From Hymenoscyphus infarciens (taxonomy: Eukaryota > Ascomycota > Leotiomycetes > Helotiales > Helotiaceae), in assembly GCA_001414345.1 (NCBI GenBank), contig LLCB01000017.1, positions 298,906 through 362,905 of the forward strand: DNA of 64,000 bases, given 5' to 3'. Under the pieces are notes generated by a model that saw only the letters and a program-made list of their open reading frames with translations, made no database searches and had not been told where the DNA came from. Position 1 is the first letter of the stretch, and each line of letters opens with the position of its first letter. Positions 13,801-25,180 of the stretch are shown one piece after another. Position numbers and translations under genes: made by a program.

Positions 13801-14520
13801 AAGCTGGTAGAGATAAGAAGTGTCGACGCAAACACCATCATCAGTCCTGTGGAGCAAAACCTTACTCCCGTCACTCCAATCAGTAGAGCCAAGATGGAAT
13901 CTACAAGCCCTTTCAACATGAACAGTGTATCTCCACACTTGCCTCTCAACCATCAACAATTCCCTGTTTCTGGATATGATCAGTCTGCCCAATTCCAGAC
14001 TGCTGGATCAAATAATGACTTTGGACTACAACCTGCAATGGGCTTAGACATGTACGGCCAAAATAATATGTATTTCAACACCCATAATTCTGGTGTCCAA
14101 CAAATGGATCAACAATCTCGAGCTTTTGGCTCCTTGGACTCGGGTGTTCTGAATCAAATCAACCAGGCTCGCTTCACGGCAGGCGACACGGGATTCCAAC
14201 ATCAGCGGAATCACTCTCGTCCGTATGGATCGTTGGATACCAACTTCTCTCATCCTCTTCCGTCGCAAAACTATACTCCCACTCCGACTTCTGCGTTTTC
14301 TATGCCTCAGGATTTTACATCTGCACCAGCCGCGGTGTCACAGTATCCAACAGCGACAGCAAATATGTTGGGTATAAGCAACACTGGGTTTAGCTATGAT
14401 GCGATGGCGGTCAACACTACGCAGAGTTACCAACAGCAGTCGCCCATGACACGTGCGCCGGTAAACAATAATGTTTACGGTCATCAGGCGCAAAATGTGC
14501 CTTATTATGGGCCACAGTGA
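10852..14520 (+). CDS. C2H2 zinc-finger domain protein, 1222 aa
   Basis: A single uninterrupted reading frame, probably a nuclear nucleic-acid-binding regulator. Residues 1-800 are low-complexity and Ser/Pro/Gln/Asn-rich, with a basic Ser-rich stretch near 500-560 and an acidic run (DDEDDEDDE) near 673-685. Zn-binding residues cluster at 825-985: C828/C831 with H846/H848, a CTYDKC finger, a CQVDDC finger, and a last finger C954/C957 with H970/H974 followed by a conserved-looking tail (SLPILKLVE). Finger spacing is irregular, so not all may bind zinc. The Gln/Asn-rich tail (about 1040-1222) resembles an activation region. The ATG is the first in frame after the CT-rich leader. I do not recognise a named orthologue; the family is widespread but mostly uncharacterised in Pezizomycotina. 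Confidence 0.9.
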   Translation: MSSTTYSPNTYVGVQGSREFHADVDLRDPQLYNTAFAPNHTNNNHNHHHLSPFPSSHTASNYTSPSNNLSSTPGESIISDHSNYQPSDFSELEDQFLGVDFDAGVIQTDSFPSNLTNPISSYQTPNLNLPLPDLPYEIENKPPASEAFTASTYPLSPVHSSIPNTPSSALLAGQKSNIAISQHELNHDLYNGRYQKVEGTALAGNTTNPQLTPDQSGSSHTSAEGLEPSTMAGLSPHVTVSQWGNVYGQNQPRSFVQPDVPYTAVEDFAIHFAEQNVLPSSQLPVARADDGSWRSNQRTGQGGLDPESRRELDEPIPTLDEQEERRRILNKNIEVNEWRSQAGGRSEGEDERPAQSYFPPNNPTWYQESGIRHHQDPEEDQTHGEINAVDDAASIRENKLVGGQVYFDPKNGATLTEADQYLMSQPRQWNDAPSVPTILTTVFQPQTSNAAMEQFRQRADTVSIASRAATWGTRRRSEPSLADFDAVSDGSFLKKLSITKGPENGRSRPGHSLFDQGLDRLASIVRKRSNSQLKRSHSSRDITEDGSIKPASRQNSAGTLAPPPRTSSFGKRQASTPSINTALAAMAGPLAAVGTAHARNGSVSAKEASPKSPSHLGWPGRVITRVRSRSDLTSTQTNSGIAGLWRVNGGPPVPTLASPPVDVETRQLEVQDQDDEDDEDDEQMDESDLKAEGEQADPIIPNYDGFKAHVRRLNPDMEPRYNWLVSRIAHQQEIRYKNLLELRVKHSQAVTNRSCSAGTHCLAMGGSATLLDTKGDPKQPDQPGPALQLVTDFSDDDSNHGEGALTEETFPTGVPMPPTRNLPAEFECQLCFKAKKFQKPSDWTKHVHEDVQPFTCTYDKCKEPKSFKRKADWVRHENERHRHLEWWICQVDDCRHPCYRKDNFLQHLVREHKLPEPKQKTKAAIKKARLTEPAWRMLEQCHHETENRPQDEPCKFCGRTFATWKKLTVHLAKHMEHVSLPILKLVEIRSVDANTIISPVEQNLTPVTPISRAKMESTSPFNMNSVSPHLPLNHQQFPVSGYDQSAQFQTAGSNNDFGLQPAMGLDMYGQNNMYFNTHNSGVQQMDQQSRAFGSLDSGVLNQINQARFTAGDTGFQHQRNHSRPYGSLDTNFSHPLPSQNYTPTPTSAFSMPQDFTSAPAAVSQYPTATANMLGISNTGFSYDAMAVNTTQSYQQQSPMTRAPVNNNVYGHQAQNVPYYGPQ

Positions 14521-14808
14521 TTGTTGACTTTTATTTTTGTTGCCTTTTTTTCGCTATAGATATCCAATTTTTACGATCATTTCCTTTGTTTTATAGATAC
14601 CAATGGCGATATGATATGAGGCTTTTTCTCGCTTTTCCTTGTTTTGGGTGTCTTATCTAGCGTTGGGGTTTGGGGGTTTTAAATATGAATATGTTTTTGG
14701 AACGAGGATGTGAGGTGGTGGCGTCTTTTTATATAACTTTTTATCTATATGTATAGGTATGTGCTATGATCAAACCAATATAAATATTATTATTCAAATC
14801 AGTATTTT
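14521..14808 (+). other. 3' flank of the C2H2 gene
   Basis: T-rich, non-RIP sequence that fits a 3' UTR and terminator. It ends at the target duplication of the next DNA element. Confidence 0.5.
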
Positions 14809-14816
14809 TGTTTTCT

Positions 14817-16236
14817 TAGTGTAGTCGATAGTATTATCGTAATAAAATACTACAGTATTTTAGATTAATATATTATTATAATATCCTAGTAGTACGTATC
14901 TAAATACGCTATAATACTATCGTAATATCGTGATATTATATAGTATATCTTTTAATAACTCGTAAGCGCTAAAACCTACTTTTTCATTAAAATAAGACTA
15001 TTTATACTTTTTCTATATACTCTTTTATTACTTACTTATTAGACTAAAATATTTTTTTTCTATTAATTTAGTTAATCTTTATATATAATTAAAGAGTAAA
15101 ACTTAGTAGAGCTTAATATACTAGTTTATTATATTCTAGCTAATAATCTAACGTTATTATTATCGAATTAGTACTTAGTATTAATAGAGTTCTAGATATG
15201 TTTTTATCTCGTATAAGCTATCTCTTTAACCTTATAATATTTAGGTTAATTTAAGAGCTATTTATATAATTCTTTTTTTTAAAAGACTCTATTTAAATAG
15301 ATCTATAATTCTAGCTATTTAGCTATATCTTTTTTATATTATATATTATACTATATAGTTTTAAAAGATAAGGCTAAAAAGAAGTAGAGTTAAAATCTAA
15401 GATAAAAAGCTTAAATATTTAGACTTAGTAATACTACGATATTATTATAATATCGATTAAAATACTAATAATATAAAGAATAATATTATTAGATATCGTA
15501 GTATTTAAAAGATATAAATAGTACGTATTAAAGTGGGTTTCTAATAATATATCGTAGTAGTATAATATTATAAATACTATCGACTATACTAGAGCTTAAT
15601 ATACTAGTTTATTATATTCTAGCTAATAATCTAACGTTATTTGTTAGTATGACTTATAGTTATAAAAGCGATGTAAAAAGAGTTATATTATCGTTCGTAT
15701 ATACCGAGTAAAGCTAGCTACGATGCCTACTTAAGTAGCCTCTAAGCGAGTGTATATGTACCTACGTATACTAATCCGAATCGCTATTTACCTCTTGAAT
15801 ATACCGACATTATTATTATCGAATTAGTACTTAGTATTAATAGATTTCTAGATATATTTTTATCTTATATAAGCTATCTCTTTAATCTTATAATATTTAG
15901 GTTAATTTAAGAGCTATTTATATAATTCTTTTTTTTAAAATATTCTATTTAAATAGATCTATAATTCTAGCTATTTAGCTATATATTTTTTATATTATAT
16001 ATTATATTATATAAAGCTAAAATATAAGAATAGAAAAAGAAGTAAGGTAAAAAGCTTAAATATTATAGCTTAGTAATACTATAATATTATAATAATATTT
16101 AATAAAATACTAATAATATAAAGGATAATATTATTAGGTATTATAAGATTTAAATAGTATAAATAGTACGTATTAAAGTAGGTTTCTAATAATATATCGT
16201 AGTAGTATAATATTCTAAATACTATCGACTATACTA
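14817..16236. mobile_element. TIR DNA element with 8-bp target duplication and internal tandem duplication
   Basis: The left end TAGTGTAGTCGATAGTATT matches the reverse complement of the right end, and TGTTTTCT occurs directly outside both ends (14809-14816 and 16237-16244). An 8-bp duplication suggests the hAT superfamily. Inside, 15106-15590 is repeated as 15591-16236, so the terminal sequence also appears at the internal junction (about 15572-15591). The second unit carries a ~168-bp MITE (15642-15809). No transposase trace was recognised, so it is probably non-autonomous. Confidence 0.78.
15642..15809. mobile_element. ~168-bp MITE, copy 1
   Basis: Ends TGTTAGTAT and ATACCGACA are inverted repeats apart from C/T and G/A changes. 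The corresponding unoccupied sequence exists at about 15155-15172 in the other tandem unit, which proves an insertion. The target is a TTATT/TTA run, so the duplication length (3-5 bp) cannot be fixed. Related copies lie at 20543-20712 and 22554-22723. Confidence 0.82.
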
Positions 16237-16244
16237 TGTTTTCT

Positions 16245-17782
16245 CTTAGACCTTAATATATATTACGTTGCTTTGAAATTTCTATAGTTTTATATAAGAT
16301 AACTTCTTCCTATTATAGGTTATACTATAAGTAATACTTTCGTTCTCTAATCTTAACTTATCTAGCGCTTTTCCTTCTAAGGAAAAACTAAGAAAGTAAC
16401 GATGAATAATCAGCTACGTTACTAGATCTCTATACTTACTTAAAGGCAGGAGAAGTACTTCTAGACACTCTCTCTTAAAGAGGAGCGCGTGTCCTTTTCC
16501 TTTACTACTCGCTATATAGTATAATAAGATTTAGTCAAGTATATTCGCTTAACTCTCGTCTACTAATACTAATACTAAAGAGCTATCTTCGTCTATAGTA
16601 GTAGAAATTATTATAAGTAGAGAGAATAGAATAGAATAGAATAGAATATAAGATATAAACTATAACGTTGAATTTAGTTACTTATATTAAAGTAGACGAC
16701 GCGCGAATAAGAGCTAGACTTATTATAGAAGAGAATAAATAGCTTATACGATGATATTAAGAAGATAAGTAAGTAAGTAAGTAAGTAAGTAAGTAGTTCT
16801 TAGCTTATAGGTATTAGAGTTAGAGTTAAAGTATTTAGAACTAGCCCGTCTAACTATCTCTAGGAATTATATAGTACGCGAGTAATACTATCTCTAGAAA
16901 GTCTTTATAAAAGCAAAGCGCTCTCTCTATTATAAGTGTTCTATACTATATAGAACCTAGCCTAAGTAGAGCTCTTATTAAAGGGTTTATAAGAAAGTTT
17001 TTAGTAGAGATTAGTATTAAAAAGTAATAATCTTCTATAAGAATAAAGAGCTTATAATTAATAAAGCTTAGACTTTTTTAAGATAATTCAAATAAAATTT
17101 AGTTTTGAATTTTAAATTCGACGCTTTCTCTTACTCTCGCTCTCTTCTCTACTCTTCTTTTTAAATATAATAGAGTCTTCTAAGTTACTTTAGAGATAAG
17201 GAATTTAGAAGCTTATATATAGACGCGTATATATATAAGTATATAAAGTAGTAAACTTTATCTAAAACGTTTAATTTCGCTACTTATTCTTTTAAAAGAA
17301 GCGATTTCATAAAAGTAGAGGATTAGCGAAAAAAGAAGAGAGTAAGTCGATAATTATATAATAGAAGACTATTCCTAAATACGACTTAAGTACTAAGAGT
17401 ACTAACTATTTCTTTAAAGAGAATATATAATAGCTATAACCTCTATAGCTTTATAAAGTACGTAAAAAATATAAAGCTAGCGTCTATAGTATCTATCTCT
17501 CTTAGAAAGAGTTTAAGTACTATTCTTAAACTCGACTTTTTAATCTTAGCTAGCTTACTTATAGAGAGGAAAACCCTTGTTAGAGTATACTAGATATACT
17601 AAGAGAGTGTTCTAGATACTTCTCTTACTTTCGTAGAGAGTATATAGTAGGTTGTGATATTTAAATTTTAGATTACGAAGCGAGCGAACGTAGGATTCTT
17701 GAAGCTTATAGAGCTTGTAAAGCTTGTAAAGCTCGGGTTTTTTAAGACTAGACTAGATATCGTCGTTGTCGTTGTTGACGTA

Positions 17783-17820
<38 letters not shown>

Positions 17821-17960
17821 CGCTTACTTACTTGTTATAAAGAGGAAATTATAGATAAATCACGAGCGTTTTTTTCTTATATATTATACTAGATATAGTA
17901 GTATAGTAGTGGATTAATTAAGCACTTAGAGAGTCTCGTATATACTTATAGTATTCTGAA
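16245..17960. repeat. AT-rich RIP-mutated DNA with TAAG/ACTT microsatellites
   Basis: Holds a TAAG tandem run (about 16766-16795) and an ACTT run (about 17783-17833). No open frame of note and no recognised transposon domain. Confidence 0.6.
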
Positions 17961-18324
17961 TATACTAAAAAGTTAGATTAACTAAATTATAAATAGGAAA
18001 TCGTAAATCGTAAAATATTACTTTCTATAAGTATAAAAGAGAATAATTTCTAATGTAAATTCCCTCTCTCTATATTTAGATTAGATAGTCTTAACTATAG
18101 TAACTAGCTAATTAGAGAATAGAGAGGGAAAATAAAAATATATATCACGTATATAGTAGTAATATTACTCTCTTACTATCGCTCTCTCGCTATCGTCTTC
18201 TTAATATTATTTCTAGACAAATAAGGAAGAGAGAGAGAGAGAGAGAGAGAGAGGATTATTTACTACTTTTACTATACTTCTCTTACCTATACTAGAAAAA
18301 ACTTTCTACTGAAATGTTTACTCG

Positions 18325-18381
<57 letters not shown>

Positions 18382-18600
18382 ATACTTTTATATTTATATA
18401 ATATACTAAAGAAGGAAAGAGTAGTAAGAGAGAGAGACTAAGAAGTAGTAAAATGCTCTTCTATCTCTTAATAAAGAGCTTAGATAATATAATTATTAAG
18501 TTCTACTTTAGCTTGACTTTATAATTTACAATTTATAATTTACAATTTACGATTTACGATTTACGATTTACGATTTAGTCGATTCCGACTTTTTAGTATA
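17961..18600 (+). mobile_element. TIR element, left arm of a 1.4-kb palindrome
   Basis: The start (TATACTAAAAAG...) is the inverted complement of its own end (...CTTTTTAGTATA at 18587-18600), followed inward by repeated TAAATCG units. The whole block is the inverted, diverged copy of 18614-19370: for example CTTAACTATAGTAAC at 18089-18103 pairs with its complement at 19201-19215. It contains GA and CT microsatellites (18229-18253, 18330-18378). No coding trace, so a non-autonomous element. Confidence 0.68.
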
Positions 18601-18613
18601 TCTAGGACGCTCT

Positions 18614-19370
18614 AATACTAAAAGCCGGAATCGACTAAATCGTAAATCGTAAATCGTAAAACGTAAATCGCAAATTATAAAAGTTAAGAGATATAGCAAA
18701 TCTTAAACTATATTACTCTATCCTCTTACTCTCTTACGCTCTTACTCTCTTACTCTCTTACTCTCTTACTCTCTTACGCTCTTACTCTCTTACTCTCTTA
18801 CTCTCTTACTCTCTTACTCTCTTATTCTATTCTTCTATATATTACGTATACTAAGAGAGTATAGAAGAGAGTAGAAGAAGGATAAGAGTAAGATAAGAGA
18901 GTAAGTAAACATTCTAGAGAAAGGTTTTTCCTAGTATAGGTTAGAGGAGTTTAGAGTAAATATTCTCTCTACTCTTCCTCTCTTCTCTCTTCCTCTCTTC
19001 TCTCTTCCTCTCTTCTCTCTTCCTCTCTTCTCTCTTCCTCTCTTCTCTCTTCTCTCTTCTCTTCTTTCTCTTTCTCTCTTATTTATCTAAAAATAATACG
19101 AATAATACGATATAAGAGTTAGATAATAGAAAGCGATAGCGAGGAGGTAATATTACTACTATATACGTAATTCTCGTTCTCTCTCTCTATTCTTTAATTA
19201 GTTACTATAGTTAAGACTATTAAGTCTTAATATAGAGAGAGAGAGAGAGAGAAGAAGAAGGAAGAGTGAATTTAGATTAAAAAACATTATATTTTATACT
19301 TATAAAAAGTAATACTTTATAATTTACGATTTACGATTTACGATTTAGTCGTTTCCGACTTTTAGTATAT
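18614..19370 (-). mobile_element. TIR element, right arm of the 1.4-kb palindrome
   Basis: Same family as 17961-18600 in opposite orientation, separated from it by only about 13 bp. Its inverted ends start ATACTAAAAG and include the TAAATCG-type iterations. It contains an 8-bp ACTCTCTT satellite (about 18722-18823) and a CT-rich ~13-bp satellite (about 18970-19080). Confidence 0.68.
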
Positions 19371-20542
19371 ATAAGATATTATAGCACTTAACTTAAATCT
19401 GAAAGATAAATCTTTACTAGACAATCGATATATATACGTACTATAAATAGATACTAGAATAAAGGTTAAGTTTTTTTTATTAATCGTATTAGAACTAGAC
19501 TAGTCTAGACTAAGAACTTACTACTCTGTCTACTACTATAATAAATAGAAGAAGAAAGCTTATATATAACTATAAGATAGACTTAGGTAATACGATATTA
19601 TATTAAATTATCGTAATATATATTATATAATAAATAGCGTAAATTCTTATCTAATATAAGGAATATTTTTCAAAAGATAATAAGAATTAATAAATATCGA
19701 GTTTTTAGTACTAGTATCTTATAAGACTAAATAGATATTATATAACTTCTATTTTCTATCTAAAAATCTACTTTATTATATTAGAAAGTTATTATATAAA
19801 GGTTAATTTAGTATAAAAGACTTATAATAAGAGATATAATCTCTTAGAGTTATAAATAATTAGAAGTTACTATTAAAATTATATAACTTTGTTTTTATTT
19901 TTAGAAAAAACTAAGACTAAGTATTTTATTAACTTTTAGCTAAGAGTCTATTTAGCTCGTATAAATTATTTAAATATATATATAGATATCTAATAAGAGA
20001 CTCTAATTAATAATCTCGTATAAGTTAGTATATATCTCTCTTTATTTCTATATCTATTTAAAGATTATTTAGCTTATAGTATATATTCTTAGTAGATTAT
20101 ACTAAGTACTAAGTATTAGTACTAGTTAGTATAGATAAAAGATATATATAAACCTTTGAAGTTTTATATCTCTAGATATCTAAATCTTTTTTTAGTAGTA
20201 TATATTCTATTTATATATATACTAAGATATAGGAGATTAAGCGAAGGATTTGTATTACTTTTAAATATATATACTAAATACTAGTAGATCTATATAAAAT
20301 TAGTATATATATATCTATATTATCTTATAATTTTTAGTAGTATATATTCTAGATATATACGAGCTAAATAGGCTCTAAAAGAACTATTATTCTCTAAAGT
20401 AATTATTTTCTTATACTAATAATTATTATATTATTAGGTCTTTTTAAAGATCTAATATTATTTAAAGTACTTAATATAATATAATAAAAATTATAGCTTT
20501 CTATAATATACTACTAGTAATATCGCTATCTAAGTCTAGTAT
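19371..20542. repeat. AT-rich RIP-mutated relic
   Basis: About 1.2 kb of very AT-rich sequence with stops in all frames. It is probably a mutated transposon but no domain trace was found. Confidence 0.5.
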
Positions 20543-20712
20543 TATTAGTATAACTTATAGTTATAAAAGCGATGTAAAAAGAGTTATATTATCGTTCGTA
20601 TATACCGAGTAAAGCTAGCTACGATGCCTACTTAAGTAGCTCTTAAGCGAGAAACACGTATACCTACGTATACTAATCCGAATTACTATTTACTCTTAAA
20701 TATATACTAATA
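20543..20712. mobile_element. ~170-bp MITE, copy 2
   Basis: Same internal sequence as 15642-15809 (for example GTAAAGCTAGCTACGATG) with RIP-type changes at the ends. CTAGTAT before and CTAGTAC after may be a target duplication. Confidence 0.75.
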
Positions 20713-22553
20713 CTAGTACTTCTTTAAAATAATAGAAGTTACTTAAAAGCTATTAATATCTCCTATCTAATCTAACTAATTATAGCCCTCTATCTATTAT
20801 CTTTAACTAATAAGAAGCTCTTATTATCTCTTATTCTATTCTATATATCTAGCTTATTTATATTAACCTAGATCGAAGTATATATTTCTTCGTATTACTA
20901 GGCCTCTACTAGAATCGTCTTATCGCTAATTATACTCTGAATATTTAGCGAGAATATTAAATTCATTACTATTACTTAAATTAGAGATAAAGGTTTTAAA
21001 CTTTTAGGATAATACTTTGAATTCGAAGTTACTTAGAGGCCTCGAATACTTTCAGAGTTAGCTACGTCCGTGCTTCTAAGACGGTTCTAAAAGAGGTTTT
21101 AGAATATTAGTATTCTAACGAATCCGAAGTCGAAGAGAGAGTGAATAACAAAGTCGACATCGAGAGAGAGTCTATCGTTTAATATCTTATCTACTCTAAA
21201 GTTTAAAAGTTCTCTCTTTTTTATAAGATTTAAGTAATAGTACTATTCTAGAAATTCCTCTATCTACTAGTACTATTCTAGAAGTTTAAGAAGTTTTAAA
21301 AAAGTATAGCTTTATAACTATAGGTTAAAACTTTATAAGACTACCTAGTAGTACTACGATATAGTCCTTATTCCTAACTCCGTCATCTTCGTTATCTTAA
21401 GTTTAGGCGGTATATAATAGACCTAGGTTAGCGAGGAGATCGTCGAAGTAATTATCTTTATTATCTTAAGTTTAAGTAGTATATAATAGACCTAGGTTAG
21501 CGGGATTATCAAAGTTATTACTAGTAGTATCTAAGGAAGCTAAATATTAAGTTTAAATAGCGTTATCAAAGTAATCACTAGTAGTATCTAAGAAGGCTAA
21601 ATATTATTATTATTATATAGTAGATGCTTATAAAGCTTCGTCTCTAGCCTTTATCTTAGATCAGGTGTTTTAAGTAATATTTTTAGCTAGAGGTTATTAT
21701 TATTAAAGTTGTTATTACTATAGCTTTTGTTATCTTTTAGTATATTTCTCTATATATTTATAATAGAATCTGAAGATCTTAGTACTAGCTCTCTTAGCTA
21801 CTATAGCTTTTAACATTTCTTTATCTAATTACTTAGTTTAGTTAACCTTAGTAGCGGTATTATATAGTGCCTAAGTATATCTATCTATTCCGACCTATAC
21901 GCCTCTACTACGAAGCGTCTATTATAACTTAGTAGTAGTGAATTAGTAGACTTTAGTAAAGTTATCTTAGTTCTATTCTTTAAAGTCTACTTAAAACTCG
22001 TTCTAAAGAAGGAGGTCTTTATTCTCTTCTTTAGTATACTTCTCCTCTTATTTAGTAGTATACTACGTCTTCTCTATCGGTGTATCCGCTATATTATTAT
22101 TATTCGAAGTAGTAGATATTATTAAAAAGTTATTATTAGGTTTCAGGTAAATAAAGTGTCTTAGGTAGTATAAATTATCTTAGAGAGAGAGAGGTAGAAG
22201 GTCGGGGGTAGTAATTAGCGCTTCTTATCTTAAGAAGCGTTTATATTTTATTAAATCGATGCTACTAGTCTTATATTCGATAGACGTTTAAGAGGTCTCT
22301 TTAGAGAGAGATAGGAGGTTAAGAGGTCTTTCGAAGGTTAGTAGAGAGTCGGTAGAAGGTTAGTATTTATAATCGGTGCTTCTTATATTAAGAAGCGTTT
22401 ACTATTTATCGAAAATTTAAATAGTAGAAGAAACTACGATCCGTGAAGAGGAGTCTACTAGTAATATTAAGTTTACTTTTATATAAGTATATCTATAGTA
22501 GAAATATATAAAGTAACTAAGTATCTAATCTAATCTATACGTCTACTAATTAG
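20713..22553. repeat. AT-rich relic with internal tandem repeats and short palindromes
   Basis: GC is somewhat higher than in the surrounding relics. A 69-bp unit is repeated twice (21392-21520, sharing CCTAGGTTAGCG). A second unit is repeated around 21500-21605. The palindrome CTTCTTAT(C/A)TTAAGAAGCG occurs near 22222 and 22380. It may be a decayed gene or transposon body; no protein family could be read. Confidence 0.45.
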
Positions 22554-22723
22554 TATTAGTATAACTTATAGTTATAAAAGCGATATAAAAAGAGTTATAT
22601 TATCGTTTATATATACTAAGTAAAGCTAGCTACGATGTCTACTTAAGTAGCTCTTAAGTAAGAAGCACGTGTACTTACGTATACTAATCTGAATCGCTAT
22701 TTACTCTTAAATATATACCGACA
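22554..22723. mobile_element. ~170-bp MITE, copy 3
   Basis: Third copy of the 15642-15809 family, same orientation, more mutated (GTTTATATATACTAAG where copy 1 has GTTCGTATATACCGAG). Target duplication not clear. Confidence 0.72.
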
Positions 22724-24392
22724 AATAGTTTTAATATAGAGAAGTACTATAGTAGAAGCTAAGTATAGTATAAGTTAGAGATATATTTAAGATTTTTTAT
22801 AATATAAAAAAAAAAATCCTAGTAAGTCTAATATTATATAATATTTCTTAATTTTTATATTAATATAATAGTTAGAGAATAGTTAATATTTAGAGAATAA
22901 ATAGAAACTACTAGTTTAAGTTTATATATAATATATATAATTCTTAGTCTAGACTAAATAATCTTATATAAATTTTATAAAACATTTTATAAACTTATAC
23001 TAATTAGATTATATAAAGTAAAAAATCTAATAAATATATAAAATAAAAGGAAAAAATATAAAAATATATATTTTATATTATATAATCTATACTAGAGAAA
23101 GTATTATATAGCTAGATAAGCTTAGCTTTTAAATCTATCTAATTAGTTACTTATAAAAATACGATTTATTATAAGATAGTAAATATTATTTTAAGCTATT
23201 AAAAGTAGTAGAAAATAAAAAGAAAGATCTCTCTATACTATAGTAATCTTATATAAGAGAAGAATAGAAATTTAGAACTATTACTTAATCTACTACTCTC
23301 GAGTAGTTAGAATTCAAAACTAAGTATAATATACTTCTAGTAATTTTTCAAATAGAGATATAGTGTTTAGTTTAAAAGGCTCTACTTAGTAAGAAGATAT
23401 AAATAAGTAGTTCTACTAAGCGTATCTACTATTAAAATAGATTACTAGCTAGACGCTATTCTAGCTACTTTCTAGACTTTTTAAATATAAATTAATAAAA
23501 TAGAATATAAATAAAGTCTTAAGTATTATAATAGACTTACTTACTCTTAGTACTACTAATATAAACTTATTTTTAATTAGTATATATTTTAACTATATTT
23601 ACTAACTATATAACTTATAACTCTAGGTTATTTAAATATTCTAATAAGTTATAGATTAAGCTTGAATTTACTTACTTTTTTTATATTCTAAGCTTTTTCT
23701 TATATTAAAGCTTTCTCTCTCTTTTCTTTAGAAAATAGAAAATAAAAGTACTTTAAATATAATAGCTAAGCTTACTTACTAGTCAAGCTTTAGATATTAT
23801 TATTATTTATATTATTTAGGTTTTAGACGTCTATTTATATTATATAGCTTTTAGTTTTAGACCTTTTATATAGTCTAAAATTCTATATATAAATAGCTTA
23901 ACTCTCTTCTAGTTAGAAAAGACTAATTTAGACTTTTCCTTTATATTAGAACCTAGTATTTATATATATTATTCTATAGAAAGTACTCTTATATACCTTA
24001 TCTATAGTAGTATATATTTCGTATACTTATATTATACTAGACTAACTACTAGTAAAATAACGATTTTTTTAATATAGCTTATTAAATATAAAGTAATAGA
24101 TAGATTATTATTTAATTTATATATCGTTATCTATTTTTGTAATATCTAAAGAATAAGATAATAATTTAATTATTTAGTCGCGTTAGAGCTAAGATTAGAA
24201 CCGCGTTATACTAAATCACGTGGTGTACATAGTGAGCTAAGGGGATAATATTCTTATAGATATAAAGCGCGAGTCGGATTAGGAGATGAATATAGAGTTA
24301 TAGAGAAACGAATCTGCGAGGCAAAAGTTTACGATTATTTAAGTAGAGCTTATTTAAGCCGAGCAAAAGAGTTTCAGCATATCGAAGAATTT
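22724..24392. repeat. AT-rich RIP-mutated DNA grading into the HET pseudogene
   Basis: No coding trace seen. From about 24170 the GC content rises and the sequence may include the mutated N-terminal part of the HET-domain gene that follows. Confidence 0.45.
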
Positions 24393-25180
24393 GCTAAGGA
24401 GTAGTGACTTGTACCCACTGTTCAGATTTGGTGATTCACTTTGTATTAACTAAGCTGACGTTTATGAACGGAACTATCAAGTCGGAGTTGATGAAGAAAA
24501 TATACGCCTGTGCTGAGGAGATATTTGTATAGCTGGGCACCGCGGCTGACAATAGTGACTTGGCTATGGACTTCCTTACCGAAGAGCCTTTTAAGCCTCT
24601 CCAGTCGACGGGTCCAGGGTACTATCCCATCTGGTCTCAAGAGGTGGGTAAAGCACTTCACGTGCTTTTCGAGCGACACTGCCGAAAGTGAATGTGGGTT
24701 ATACAAGAGATACTTCATGCAGAGAAAATCACTGTCAAGTGTGGCAGTAAAAGGTCCTAGTGGAATGGCATTGAAACATTGTACCAAAAGCTCAAGACGG
24801 TGGTGGAGAACAACTGGTTTGCACTCCAAACTTCTCTTCACATGGTGTTACAAAGCTCGGCCGCTACAATCGTCTAGCAGAGAGCACACTGGAGATATCC
24901 GGATACTCCTGTCCCACGCTTATAACGACTGGTCGAGATCTTCTGTGACTGGCAATGTACAAGGACAAGGAGGTTTACGCTGGTTGGGTTGGCCACTTTG
25001 GATTCTGCGATTGTGCCTAATTATTCGCTTCCCACTCGGGAGATGTACTTTGCGGTTATAGATACTGATTATGAAGATGTGTCTAACTTTGGAAATTTGT
25101 TGTCGCAAGTCCTTGGCCTTGCTGAAAGAGATTGTGAATTGATAGGGAGGGGAATGTTTGTTGTTCTTATGGCTTTCTAG
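24393..25180 (+). pseudogene. HET-domain (heterokaryon incompatibility) protein, pseudogene
   Basis: Joined plus-strand frames read as a HET domain: DSLCIN followed by a stop where the family has Gln (WIDxLCINQ), then ADVYERN, a frameshift near 24480, AEEIFV-stop-LGTAAD (Trp of VWLG is TAG), LAMDFLTEEPF, a stop before MWVIQEI, several more TAG codons at expected Trp positions, and FCDWQC with a frameshift before LVGLATLDSAIVPNYS. HET proteins mediate non-self recognition and cell death in ascomycetes. At least seven lesions are visible, mostly C/T or G/A, so RIP or RIP leakage from neighbouring repeats is likely. The N-terminus is lost in AT-rich DNA and the C-terminus is short, ending TAG at 25180. 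ORFs called in other frames here are shadows. Confidence 0.85.

Noticed and set aside
16440..17660. Possible large inverted repeat linking the TAAG run (16766) and the ACTT run (17783)
   Set aside because: Only the microsatellites and one short word near 16460/17600 correspond; I could not extend the pairing.
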